Positions 23,960 to 31,642 of a stretch of DNA of 49,778 nucleotides are shown piece by piece (within the stretch, counting starts at the first letter, position 1; each line of letters begins with the position of its first letter). A program made the translations under genes and the position numbers. Source of the stretch: Clostridia bacterium (GTDB lineage: Bacteria; Bacillota; Clostridia; Oscillospirales; Acutalibacteraceae); NCBI GenBank assembly GCA_017397105.1, contig JAFQKF010000007.1:1-49778 (forward strand), given 5' to 3'. The notes under the pieces were generated by a model. That model was not told the DNA's origin and made no database searches. It was given only the letters and a program-made list of their open reading frames with translations.

Positions 23960-23965
23960 GGATAA

Positions 23966-24679
23966 TTATTTTTTGTTTACGTTTTTAACGTATGCGAGAG
24001 CGGCGAGGATAACAGTCAGCATAAGGAAGCCGCTTGCGCAGATTACGGAAAATCTGAGCTCGATTACGCCGTGATGATAGTAATTATCCCAGAGGAAGCC
24101 CCAGAGAATCGAGAAAACTGCCGCTTCAGCGCTCACAACTGCCGGCAGAGCAAGACCACTGAGCTTTGTTGAGCTGATAAGAGCGGAGTCAAGACCTATG
24201 AACACCGCAAGAATCAGAAGTACGGGCAGGGCGAACATTGTAAACCATTCCATGCTGCCGGTAACCTGACGCACTATGTACATCACGTAAAGCGCCGCCG
24301 ACATAAAACAGATTATTGCGGTGACGGGAGCGGGAGTGATTTTGATAGCAGGGAGAACGCTGCAAATCCATATAACAAGAAGAGCGCCTACGATGTACCA
24401 CGTTGCTTCCCAGTCGATGTGATAGTTCCATATGTAGTCAATGGTAACAATGAAGATTGCAGGCAGGAGCAAAAGCGCCGAAACGATTGCCGCATAGCTC
24501 TTGCCTCCCTTGCCGGGAGCGTTGAAAAAGCTCTTTTTTTCTTCAGTATTTTCAGGCTGAGTGACGGGCTGGGTTGCCTGAGCCGCGTTGGGGTCGGGAG
24601 CGATTGAGGGCACTGCAAGGCAGTTGGGGCAGGCGTTTGCACCGTCAGGAATCTGAGTTCCGCAATTTCTGCAAAACAT
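23966..24679 (-). CDS. Zinc-ribbon membrane protein
   Basis: 237 aa. A N-terminal zinc ribbon has C3-x2-C6 and C17-x2-C20 (FCRNCGTQIPDGANACPNC). A Pro/Gln/Thr-rich linker (about 24-55) follows, then six or seven hydrophobic helices from about 59 to 232. This architecture (double-CxxC ribbon plus polytopic membrane domain) is common in Clostridia and uncharacterised. It lies immediately upstream of the two-component genes in the same direction, so it might be a sensor partner or target. GGAGG site at start. Confidence 0.8.
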   Translation of the reverse strand: MFCRNCGTQIPDGANACPNCLAVPSIAPDPNAAQATQPVTQPENTEEKKSFFNAPGKGGKSYAAIVSALLLLPAIFIVTIDYIWNYHIDWEATWYIVGALLVIWICSVLPAIKITPAPVTAIICFMSAALYVMYIVRQVTGSMEWFTMFALPVLLILAVFIGLDSALISSTKLSGLALPAVVSAEAAVFSILWGFLWDNYYHHGVIELRFSVICASGFLMLTVILAALAYVKNVNKK

Positions 24680-24768
24680 ATAAAAGCCTCCGTTCGTCTA
24701 TATTTGTTTTCTGAACGGGTAAATTATACACTAAAATTATATAAAAATCAATTACTGCGCGCAATAAA

Positions 24769-24797
24769 TTGACAAAAGTTTAATATCATTGTAATAT
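24769..24797 (+). promoter_or_regulatory. Promoter of the DUF1015 gene
   Basis: TTGACA (24769-24774), 17-bp spacer, TAATAT (24792-24797), 36 bp before ATG 24834. Confidence 0.85.
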
Positions 24798-24833
24798 AAA
24801 TTTAATTAATTGATAAGAAAAGGAAGGATTTTA

Positions 24834-26081
24834 ATGGCAGTTTTCAAGCCCGTCAAGGCTATACGTCCGCGTCCTGAGTTTGCTTCAAGGGTAGCGGCAT
24901 TACCTTATGACGTTATGAACAGCGAGGAAGCAAGGGAGATGACAAAGGGTAATCCTTATTCATTCCTTCACGTTGATAAAGCAGAAATAGATTTGCCCGA
25001 GGGCACGAATCTTTATTCCGACGAGGTGTATGCCAAGGCGGCGGAAAATCTGAAGAAGCTTGTTGATGACGGCGTGTGCATCGATGACAGCGAGGCGAAA
25101 ATCTATATATACAGCCAGACAATGAACGGCAGGGAGCAGACGGGCCTTGCAGGCTGTGTTTCCATTGATGATTACATGAACAATGTCATCAAAAAGCATG
25201 AGCTTACGAGGGCGGACAAGGAAGCTGACCGTATAAGACACGTTGACACCTGCAATGCAAATACGGGTCCCATTTTCCTGACTTACCGCAAAAATGAAGC
25301 TCTTGCCGCAATCCTGCGCGAGTGGAAGGCGAGCCACGCTCCTCTTTATGATTTTGTTACGGATGACGGGATTAAAAACACCGTTTGGGAGATTGACTGC
25401 CCCGAAACGGCGGCGCTTATAAGCGAAAAATTCAGGGAGATTGATTATCTTTATATCGCAGACGGTCACCACAGAGCGGCATCTGCAGTAAAGGTTGGAA
25501 TCAAGCGCAGGCAGGAAAAACCCGATTATACGGGCGAAGAGGAGTTCAACTTCTTCCTTGCGGTGCTTTTCAGCTGTGATGAGCTTGAAATAATGGATTA
25601 CAACCGTGTTATGAAGGATTTGAACGGCAATACTCCCGCAGAGTTTATTGAAAAGATTTCAGAGTGCTTTACCGTTGAAAAGGCGCTGTGCGAGGGTCCG
25701 TACCGCCCCGAAAGCCGCCACACCTTCGGTATGCTGCTTGACGGCGAGTGGTATAAGCTTACGGCAAAGGACGGCACTTTTGATGAAAGCGACCCCGTAG
25801 CATCGCTTGACGTTTCCGTTTTGCAATCAAGCCTTATCTCCCCCGTGCTTGGAATTGATGACCCGAGAACGGATAAGAGGATTGATTTTGTTGGCGGAAT
25901 AAGAGGATTGGGTGAGCTTGAGCGCAGGGCAGGCAGTGATATGTGCCTCGCTTTCGCCATGTACCCCACAAGCCTTGAGGAGCTTATGGCGATAGCTGAT
26001 GCGGATAAGCTTATGCCGCCCAAATCCACGTGGTTTGAGCCTAAGCTTCTCAGCGGACTATTTGTTCACAAGCTTTCATGA
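24834..26081 (+). CDS. DUF1015 domain-containing protein
   Basis: 415 aa from ATG 24834 (GGAAGG site 8 nt upstream; the ATA/GTG-type start at 24810 has none). It matches the DUF1015 family: FKPVKAIRPRPEFASRVAALPYDVM near the start, NPYSFLHVDKAEIDLPEG, and the hallmark YIADGHHRAASAVKVG (about 220-235). The DGHHR motif resembles the ParB-like fold of free-serine kinases, and the family has been linked to serine metabolism by that similarity. That link is memory and inference. Monocistronic with its own promoter and terminator. Confidence 0.85.
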   Translation: MAVFKPVKAIRPRPEFASRVAALPYDVMNSEEAREMTKGNPYSFLHVDKAEIDLPEGTNLYSDEVYAKAAENLKKLVDDGVCIDDSEAKIYIYSQTMNGREQTGLAGCVSIDDYMNNVIKKHELTRADKEADRIRHVDTCNANTGPIFLTYRKNEALAAILREWKASHAPLYDFVTDDGIKNTVWEIDCPETAALISEKFREIDYLYIADGHHRAASAVKVGIKRRQEKPDYTGEEEFNFFLAVLFSCDELEIMDYNRVMKDLNGNTPAEFIEKISECFTVEKALCEGPYRPESRHTFGMLLDGEWYKLTAKDGTFDESDPVASLDVSVLQSSLISPVLGIDDPRTDKRIDFVGGIRGLGELERRAGSDMCLAFAMYPTSLEELMAIADADKLMPPKSTWFEPKLLSGLFVHKLS

Positions 26082-26105
26082 GTTAAAATAAATTGCAAGC
26101 GACAG

Positions 26106-26147
26106 TCGGCTTGTACCGGAATAATCCGGTACAAGCCGATTTTTTTA
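26106..26147 (+). terminator. Terminator after DUF1015 gene
   Basis: Perfect 15-bp stem TCGGCTTGTACCGGA / TCCGGTACAAGCCGA with four-base loop, followed by eight T. Confidence 0.93.
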
Positions 26148-26269
26148 TCGGGCAAAGCCTCTTTTTATTGAAACGGCTTTAATAATTAGTTGATTTTATA
26201 CAATTATATTAAAATATATGCAACTATTTGCACAAAAATGGATAAATTTTGAATATTTTGCTGAATTGA

Positions 26270-26282
26270 TGAATATTATTCA
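26270..26282. promoter_or_regulatory. ARG-box-like operator upstream of argC
   Basis: TGAATATTATTCA is a 13-bp palindrome matching the ArgR/AhrC half-site pattern (TGAATxxxxATTCA). It ends 8 bp before the -35 box. A degenerate TGAATATTTTGC occurs 20 bp further upstream and could be a second box. Confidence 0.7.
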
Positions 26283-26290
26283 AAAATCTC

Positions 26291-26319
26291 TTGACATATT
26301 TAAAATAAAGTTGTATGAT
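26291..26319 (+). promoter_or_regulatory. Promoter of the arg operon
   Basis: TTGACA (26291-26296), 17-bp spacer, TATGAT (26314-26319), 51 bp before argC. Confidence 0.85.
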
Positions 26320-26370
26320 TATGCACATCATTTGTAAAATGCAGTAAATTTTTCTATCGGAGTGATTCCC

Positions 26371-27306
26371 ATGGCGGCAAAAATTTTTATTGACGGCAAA
26401 GCAGGCACCACCGGCCTGAGAATATACGAAAGACTTGCGCAAAGGCAGGATATTGAGCTTATAACTCTTTCTGACGAGCTCAGGAAAGACCCTGTTGCAA
26501 AGTCGCAGGCAATCAACAGCAGTGACATCACCTTTTTGTGCCTGCCCGATGCGGCGGCAATTGAGTCCGTGGCACTTGTTGAGAATGAAAACACCAAGAT
26601 AATCGACACCTCCACCGCTCACCGCACTTCGCCCGATTGGGCATACGGTTTCCCTGAGCTCGGTGAGGAATTCCTTGAGAAAATCCGCTCATCAAAGCGT
26701 GTTGCCGTGCCCGGCTGCCACGCAAGCGGCTTTGTTTCGCTTGTTCAGCCTCTTGTTAAAAACGGAATAATCCCTGCTGACCTCGGTATCACCTGCCACT
26801 CGGTAACAGGTTACAGCGGCGGCGGAAAGAATATGATAGCCCGGTATGAGGCTGACGGCAGAGCGGTTGAGCTTGATGCTCCCAGGCAGTACGGTCTTAC
26901 CCAGATGCACAAGCATCTGCCTGAGATGACTGCCGTAACGGGTCTTGCTCAGAAGCCTGTTTTCTGCCCCATAGTTTCCGATTATTACAGCGGAATGTGC
27001 GTTACCGTGCCCCTTTTTGCAAAGGATCTGGCAAACGGCGCCACCGTGCAGGATATAAAGGATATTTACGCAAAAACCTATAATTCACCTATCGTTTCTT
27101 ACTGCGGCGAAATCGGAGAAGAGGGCTTTATATGCGCCAACGCTCTGAGCGGTAAGGATTGCATGAATATTTACGTGCAGGGTAATGAGGACAGAATCCT
27201 CCTTATCTCCCGCTTCGATAACCTCGGCAAGGGTGCCTCGGGTGCGGCGGTTGAGTGCATGAATATCATGCTCGGCATTGATGAAAAAACAGGTCTTGAT
27301 TTATAA
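26371..27306 (+). CDS. argC: N-acetyl-gamma-glutamyl-phosphate reductase
   Basis: 311 aa, the short form of the family. It has an N-terminal nucleotide loop IDGKAGTTGLRIYE (7-20), FLCLPDAAA, catalytic C116 in VAVPGCHASG, and a VTGYSGGGKNMI loop. It reduces N-acetylglutamyl phosphate with NADPH in arginine synthesis. The start is taken at ATG 26371 (GGAG 9 nt upstream); GTG 26362 overlaps that site. First gene of argCJBD. Confidence 0.95.
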   Translation: MAAKIFIDGKAGTTGLRIYERLAQRQDIELITLSDELRKDPVAKSQAINSSDITFLCLPDAAAIESVALVENENTKIIDTSTAHRTSPDWAYGFPELGEEFLEKIRSSKRVAVPGCHASGFVSLVQPLVKNGIIPADLGITCHSVTGYSGGGKNMIARYEADGRAVELDAPRQYGLTQMHKHLPEMTAVTGLAQKPVFCPIVSDYYSGMCVTVPLFAKDLANGATVQDIKDIYAKTYNSPIVSYCGEIGEEGFICANALSGKDCMNIYVQGNEDRILLISRFDNLGKGASGAAVECMNIMLGIDEKTGLDL

Positions 27307-27318
27307 GGAGAAAGAGTT

Positions 27319-28530
27319 ATGAAATATATTGAAGGCGGCATCTGCGCCGCAAAAGGATTTACCGCAAACGGCGTGCATTGCGGAATAAGGAAGAATAAAT
27401 CAAAGCGTGACCTCGCCCTTATTTTCAGCGAGAAGAAAGCGGCGGCGGCTTGCGTTTATACAAAGAATCTCGTAAAGGGTGCTCCTCTTACCGTTACCAA
27501 GGCAAACGTTGCCGACGGTTACGCCCAGGCAGTTATCTGCAACAGCGGCAATGCCAACACCTGCAACGCAAACGGTATTGAAATCGCTGAGGGAATGTGC
27601 GCCCTTACCGCAGAGGCTCTTTCCATTTCTCCCGCAGACGTAGTAGTTGCATCCACGGGCGTTATCGGTCAGACCCTCGATATCACTCCCATCAAAGAAG
27701 GCATCCCCTCTCTCGCAGCAGGCCTCGGCGCAAACGGCACCTACGCCGCAGAGGGTATAATGACTACCGATACGGTTGAAAAGCAGATTTCCGTAAGCTT
27801 TGAAATCGGCGGCAAGGAGTGCAGAATAGGCGGAATTGCCAAGGGCTCCGGCATGATTCATCCCAACATGGCAACAATGCTTGTTTTCGTTACTACCGAC
27901 TGTGCAATTTCCCCCACAATGCTTCAGAAAGCTCTGAGTGCCGACGTTGAAACCTCTTTCAACATGGTAAGCGTTGACGGTGATACTTCCACAAACGATA
28001 TGGTCTGCGTGCTTGCAAACGGCATGGCGGAAAATGAGATGATAACCGCGGAGGGTGCTGAATTTGATGAATTCTGCAAGGCTCTCAATGAGGTTACCGT
28101 TTACCTTTGCAAGAAGATTGCAGGCGACGGCGAGGGCGCAACAAAGCTCCTTGAATGTGCCGTAACGGGTGCATCGGATTGGGAAACCGCAAAGACTGTT
28201 GCAAAGTCCGTAATCTGCTCCTCTCTTCTTAAGGCGGCAATGTTCGGCGCCGATGCAAACTGGGGCAGAGTGCTGTGTGCAATCGGCTACAGCGGAGCTG
28301 ACGTAGATGTTACGAAGATTGACGTTTCCTTCACCTCCTGCGAGGGTACCGTGAACGTATGCGAAAACGGAGCGGGTATCGATTTCTCCGAGGAGGAAGC
28401 AAAGAAAATCCTCACTCAGAAGGAAATTACAATAAACGTAGCCCTCAACAGCGGCGATGCATCGGCTACCGCATGGGGCTGTGACCTTACCTATGATTAC
28501 GTTAAAATCAACGGCGATTACCGTACTTGA
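27319..28530 (+). CDS. argJ: Bifunctional ornithine acetyltransferase/N-acetylglutamate synthase
   Basis: 403 aa. The autoprocessing site lies at IMTTDT (about residues 152-157), where the second Thr becomes the nucleophile of the beta chain. GSGMIHPNMATML, ANWGRVL and the C-terminal AYxx-like DLTYDYVKINGDYRT are family signatures. It recycles the acetyl group between acetylornithine and glutamate, so no separate argA/argE is needed for the main cycle. It is 12 bp after argC with AAGGAG. Confidence 0.96.
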   Translation: MKYIEGGICAAKGFTANGVHCGIRKNKSKRDLALIFSEKKAAAACVYTKNLVKGAPLTVTKANVADGYAQAVICNSGNANTCNANGIEIAEGMCALTAEALSISPADVVVASTGVIGQTLDITPIKEGIPSLAAGLGANGTYAAEGIMTTDTVEKQISVSFEIGGKECRIGGIAKGSGMIHPNMATMLVFVTTDCAISPTMLQKALSADVETSFNMVSVDGDTSTNDMVCVLANGMAENEMITAEGAEFDEFCKALNEVTVYLCKKIAGDGEGATKLLECAVTGASDWETAKTVAKSVICSSLLKAAMFGADANWGRVLCAIGYSGADVDVTKIDVSFTSCEGTVNVCENGAGIDFSEEEAKKILTQKEITINVALNSGDASATAWGCDLTYDYVKINGDYRT

Positions 28531-28546
28531 GAAAGGATAAATAAAA

Positions 28547-29413
28547 ATGGCAGAGATTAATTTCACAAATTCACAAAGAGCAGAGGTGCTTATTCAGGCA
28601 CTTCCCTATATTCAGGATTATTCAAACGAAATCGTTGTTATAAAGTACGGCGGAAACGCCATGATTAACGAAGAACTGCGTGAGGCGGTTATGCGTGATA
28701 TCGTGCTCCTTTCACTTGTAGGAATCAAGGTTGTGCTTGTTCACGGCGGCGGCCCTGAAATCACGGAGCTTCTCAATAAGGTAGGCAAGAAGAGCGAGTT
28801 CGTAAACGGTCTTCGTGTTACCGATAAGGAAACGGCGGAAATCGCTCAGATGGTTCTCGCAGGCAAAATCAACAAGAATCTTGTAAATCTTCTTCAGAAC
28901 GTCGGCGGCAAGGCAATGGGACTTTGCGGCATTGACGGTCACATTATCGAAGCAAAGATGCTTGATGAAAAGCTCGGCTACGTAGGCGAGATTACCAATA
29001 TCAATACTCAGCCCATCCTTGACGTGCTCGAAATGGGTTACATTCCCGTAATTTCCACCGTCGGATGTGACAGCGAGGGCAACGTTTACAACATCAATGC
29101 TGACACGGCGGCTGCAAGAATCGCAGGCACTCTCAAGGCAGGCGGATTTATCTCCCTTACCGATATCTGCGGAATTCTCAGGGACAAGAATGACGAATCA
29201 TCCCTCATTCCCGAAATCTGTGTAAGCGATGCTCCCCGTCTTATGAGCGAGGGCGTAATCGAGGGCGGTATGATTCCCAAGGTTGAATGCTGCATAGACG
29301 CAATCCGCAGGGGCGTTAAGAAAGTGTTTATCATTGACGGCAGAGTGCCCCATTCAATTCTTATTGAAATGTTTACCGATGCAGGTATCGGTACAATGTT
29401 TGTAGGTGGTTAA
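28547..29413 (+). CDS. argB: Acetylglutamate kinase
   Basis: 288 aa amino-acid-kinase fold. It has VVIKYGGNAM (ATP phosphate loop lysine), VLVHGGGPEITELL, GLRVTDKETAEI and NINADTAAARIAG. It phosphorylates N-acetylglutamate, the committed and usually arginine-inhibited step when ArgJ is the recycling type. Whether this copy is arginine-sensitive cannot be read directly. It is 16 bp after argJ and 2 bp before argD. Confidence 0.95.
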   Translation: MAEINFTNSQRAEVLIQALPYIQDYSNEIVVIKYGGNAMINEELREAVMRDIVLLSLVGIKVVLVHGGGPEITELLNKVGKKSEFVNGLRVTDKETAEIAQMVLAGKINKNLVNLLQNVGGKAMGLCGIDGHIIEAKMLDEKLGYVGEITNINTQPILDVLEMGYIPVISTVGCDSEGNVYNINADTAAARIAGTLKAGGFISLTDICGILRDKNDESSLIPEICVSDAPRLMSEGVIEGGMIPKVECCIDAIRRGVKKVFIIDGRVPHSILIEMFTDAGIGTMFVGG

Positions 29414-29415
29414 TT

Positions 29416-30579
29416 ATGAATATAAGAGAAATCGATAATAAATACGTTGCCAATACCTATGCTCGTTTCCCCGTAACTCTCGTAAAGGGCAGCGGCTCGC
29501 TTGTTTATGATGAGAGCGGCAAGGAATATATTGATATGGGCAGCGGTATTGCCGTAAGCTCCTTCGGCATAAGCGACCCCGTATGGAAAGCGGCGGTTGA
29601 GGCTCAGCTTGACGAGCTTACTCATACATCAAACCTCTACTACACTCAGCCCTGTGCCCTGCTTGCTCAGATGCTCTGCGAAAGAACGGGCATGAAAAAG
29701 GTGTTCTTCGGCAATTCAGGTGCTGAGGCAAACGAGTGCGCCATCAAAGCCGCAAGACGTTGGTCATATCTTAAAAACGGCGACGGCAGGTCAACGATAA
29801 TCACCCTTAAAAACAGCTTCCACGGCAGAACGGTTACAACTCTTGCCGCAACGGGTCAGGATTCATTCCATACCGAGTTCGGTCCCTTTACCGAGGGTTT
29901 TGTTTATGCCGAGGCTGAGAATATGGAAAGCGTCAAAAAGCTTGCACAGGAGAATTCCTGCTGTGCAATAATGATGGAGCTTGTTCAGGGTGAGGGCGGC
30001 GTTCACGCTCTTTCCAAGGAGTTTGTAAATGCGGTTGTGGAGTTTGCTCATGCAAACGATATGCTTGTAATCGTAGATGAGGTACAGACGGGTAACGGCA
30101 GAACAGGCAGCCTTTATGCCTTTATGGAATACGGCTTTATGCCCGATATAGTCAGCACCGCAAAGGGTCTTGCGGGCGGTCTGCCTCTCGGCGCTTGTAT
30201 GCTTGGCGAAAAGACTGAGAATGCTCTTACCGCAGGCACTCACGGCTCAACCTTCGGCGGCAACCCCGTTTGCTGTGCAGGTGCAATCAGTGTTCTTGAA
30301 AGAATTGACGATGAGCTTCTTTCTCAGGTAAAAATGAAATCAAAGTATATCCTTTCACGCCTTGAGGGTGCAAAGGGTGTAAAGAGCGTAAGCGGTATGG
30401 GTCTTATGCTCGGTATAGAATGTGAGCGTGCAAAGGCTGAGGTTATCGGCGAATGCATGGAAAACGGTGTTCTTGTGCTCGGTGCAAAGGAAAAAGTCCG
30501 TTTGCTTCCTGCTCTGAATATCCCCATGCCTCTGCTTGAAAAGGCAATGGACGTTCTTGTTGAAGCGCTTGCAAAATAA
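29416..30579 (+). CDS. argD: Acetylornithine aminotransferase
   Basis: 387 aa, class III PLP aminotransferase. FGNSGAEANECAIKAAR, FHGRTVTTLAATGQ, IVDEVQTGNGRTG and the PLP lysine in STAKGLAGGLPLGA are all present. It converts N-acetylglutamate semialdehyde to N-acetylornithine. It is the last gene of the operon. No argF, argG or argH is present in the window, so the pathway after ornithine is encoded elsewhere. Confidence 0.95.
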   Translation: MNIREIDNKYVANTYARFPVTLVKGSGSLVYDESGKEYIDMGSGIAVSSFGISDPVWKAAVEAQLDELTHTSNLYYTQPCALLAQMLCERTGMKKVFFGNSGAEANECAIKAARRWSYLKNGDGRSTIITLKNSFHGRTVTTLAATGQDSFHTEFGPFTEGFVYAEAENMESVKKLAQENSCCAIMMELVQGEGGVHALSKEFVNAVVEFAHANDMLVIVDEVQTGNGRTGSLYAFMEYGFMPDIVSTAKGLAGGLPLGACMLGEKTENALTAGTHGSTFGGNPVCCAGAISVLERIDDELLSQVKMKSKYILSRLEGAKGVKSVSGMGLMLGIECERAKAEVIGECMENGVLVLGAKEKVRLLPALNIPMPLLEKAMDVLVEALAK

Positions 30580-30593
30580 GTGGTTTTGCATCA

Positions 30594-30620
30594 CCGTCTG
30601 ATTTTTCAGGCGGTGTTTGG
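30594..30620 (+). terminator. Terminator of the arg operon
   Basis: CACCGTCTGA / TCAGGCGGTG stem (one wobble) followed by TTTGG; short T-tract, so leaky termination is possible. Confidence 0.6.
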
Positions 30621-30646
30621 CAATTTATTACAAAGGGGGATTTTTG

Positions 30647-31513
30647 GTGATTTCAAATAACGGAAAGGTTGCTATAGTGCTTGAGGGCGGCGCGATGAAG
30701 GCGCTTTACAGCTCGGGAGTGCTGGACGTTTTCCTTGAGGAAGGAATAGCCGCAGATGCTCTTATCGGAGTTTCTGCAGGTGCACTTTTCGGCGTGAATT
30801 ATAAAACGAGGCAGCCCGGCAGAGCGATACGCTACAATTTGAAATACATAGATGACCCCAGATATTTCGGCTTGAAGTCATTGATTAAAACGGGCGATAT
30901 AATGAGCAAGGATTTTGCTTTTTATACCGTGCCCTCCAAGCTTGATATCATCGATTCCGAAACCTTCAGGCAGACTCCCGAGGAGTTTTACTGCGTGGTT
31001 GCAAACATGAATACGGGCAAGGCGGAATATATAAAAATCGATGACCTTGACGTTATGAGGCAGAGCGAGGCACTCAGGGCTTCAGGCTCGCTTCCGTACC
31101 TTTCAAGGCCTGTTGAGGTAGACGGTCAGCTTTACCTTGACGGCGGCAGTATTGACAGTATTCCGCTTGCAAAGACTCTTGAAATGGGCTTTGAAAAGAT
31201 TATTGTAATCCTTACAAAGCACCGTTCATTTGTAAGGGGTAAGGACAGCGGACTTTTACCAAAGCTGTTTTACGGCAAAAAGTATCCCGAGTTTGCCCGT
31301 GCGCTTTCGTGCAGAAACGCTGAATATACAAAGCAGTTTGAACTTGTGTGGAAGCTTGAGAAGGAAGGCAGAATCTTCGTTTTCAGCCCGTCGGAAAATA
31401 TTGAAATGAGCAGGGTTGAAAAGGATAAAGCCAAGCTTCAGGCCATGTATGACCTCGGCATAAAGGATGCGCATGATTCTCTTGAAGCATTAAAAGAATA
31501 TCTTGAAAAATAA
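30647..31513 (+). CDS. Patatin-like phospholipase (RssA/YchK-like)
   Basis: 288 aa from GTG 30647 (AAAGGGGG 7-8 nt upstream). It has an oxyanion loop LEGGAMKALYSSG (12-24), nucleophile serine in GVSAG (44-48), and catalytic Asp in YLDGGSIDS. These define the patatin Ser-Asp dyad. The enzyme is probably a cytosolic lipid acyl hydrolase of the YchK type. It stands alone after the arg operon terminator. The substrate is not predictable. Confidence 0.9.
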   Translation: MISNNGKVAIVLEGGAMKALYSSGVLDVFLEEGIAADALIGVSAGALFGVNYKTRQPGRAIRYNLKYIDDPRYFGLKSLIKTGDIMSKDFAFYTVPSKLDIIDSETFRQTPEEFYCVVANMNTGKAEYIKIDDLDVMRQSEALRASGSLPYLSRPVEVDGQLYLDGGSIDSIPLAKTLEMGFEKIIVILTKHRSFVRGKDSGLLPKLFYGKKYPEFARALSCRNAEYTKQFELVWKLEKEGRIFVFSPSENIEMSRVEKDKAKLQAMYDLGIKDAHDSLEALKEYLEK

Positions 31514-31517
31514 ACTC

Positions 31518-31546
31518 AGGCAGGTGTACGCGTTGTATACCTGCCT
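31518..31546 (+). terminator. Hairpin after patatin gene, probable terminator
   Basis: AGGCAGGTGTAC / GTATACCTGCCT stem (one wobble), only ATTGTTT afterwards, so a weak T-tract. Confidence 0.55.
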
Positions 31547-31575
31547 ATTGTTTACGGATTTTTTATATTTATATA

Positions 31576-31603
31576 TTGAAAAATAGCTGTAATGTGGTAT
31601 AAT
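31576..31603 (+). promoter_or_regulatory. Promoter of the M23 peptidase gene
   Basis: TTGAAA (31576-31581), 16-bp spacer, TATAAT (31598-31603) with TG upstream extension. Confidence 0.8.
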
Positions 31604-31642
31604 AATCTGTAACCAATTTGTAACTTTTCGGAGTATTGATAT

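Noticed and set aside
27400-28566. 388-aa minus-strand frame opposite argJ
   Set aside because: Long only because of argJ codon use; argJ has complete family motifs and sits in a co-oriented operon.
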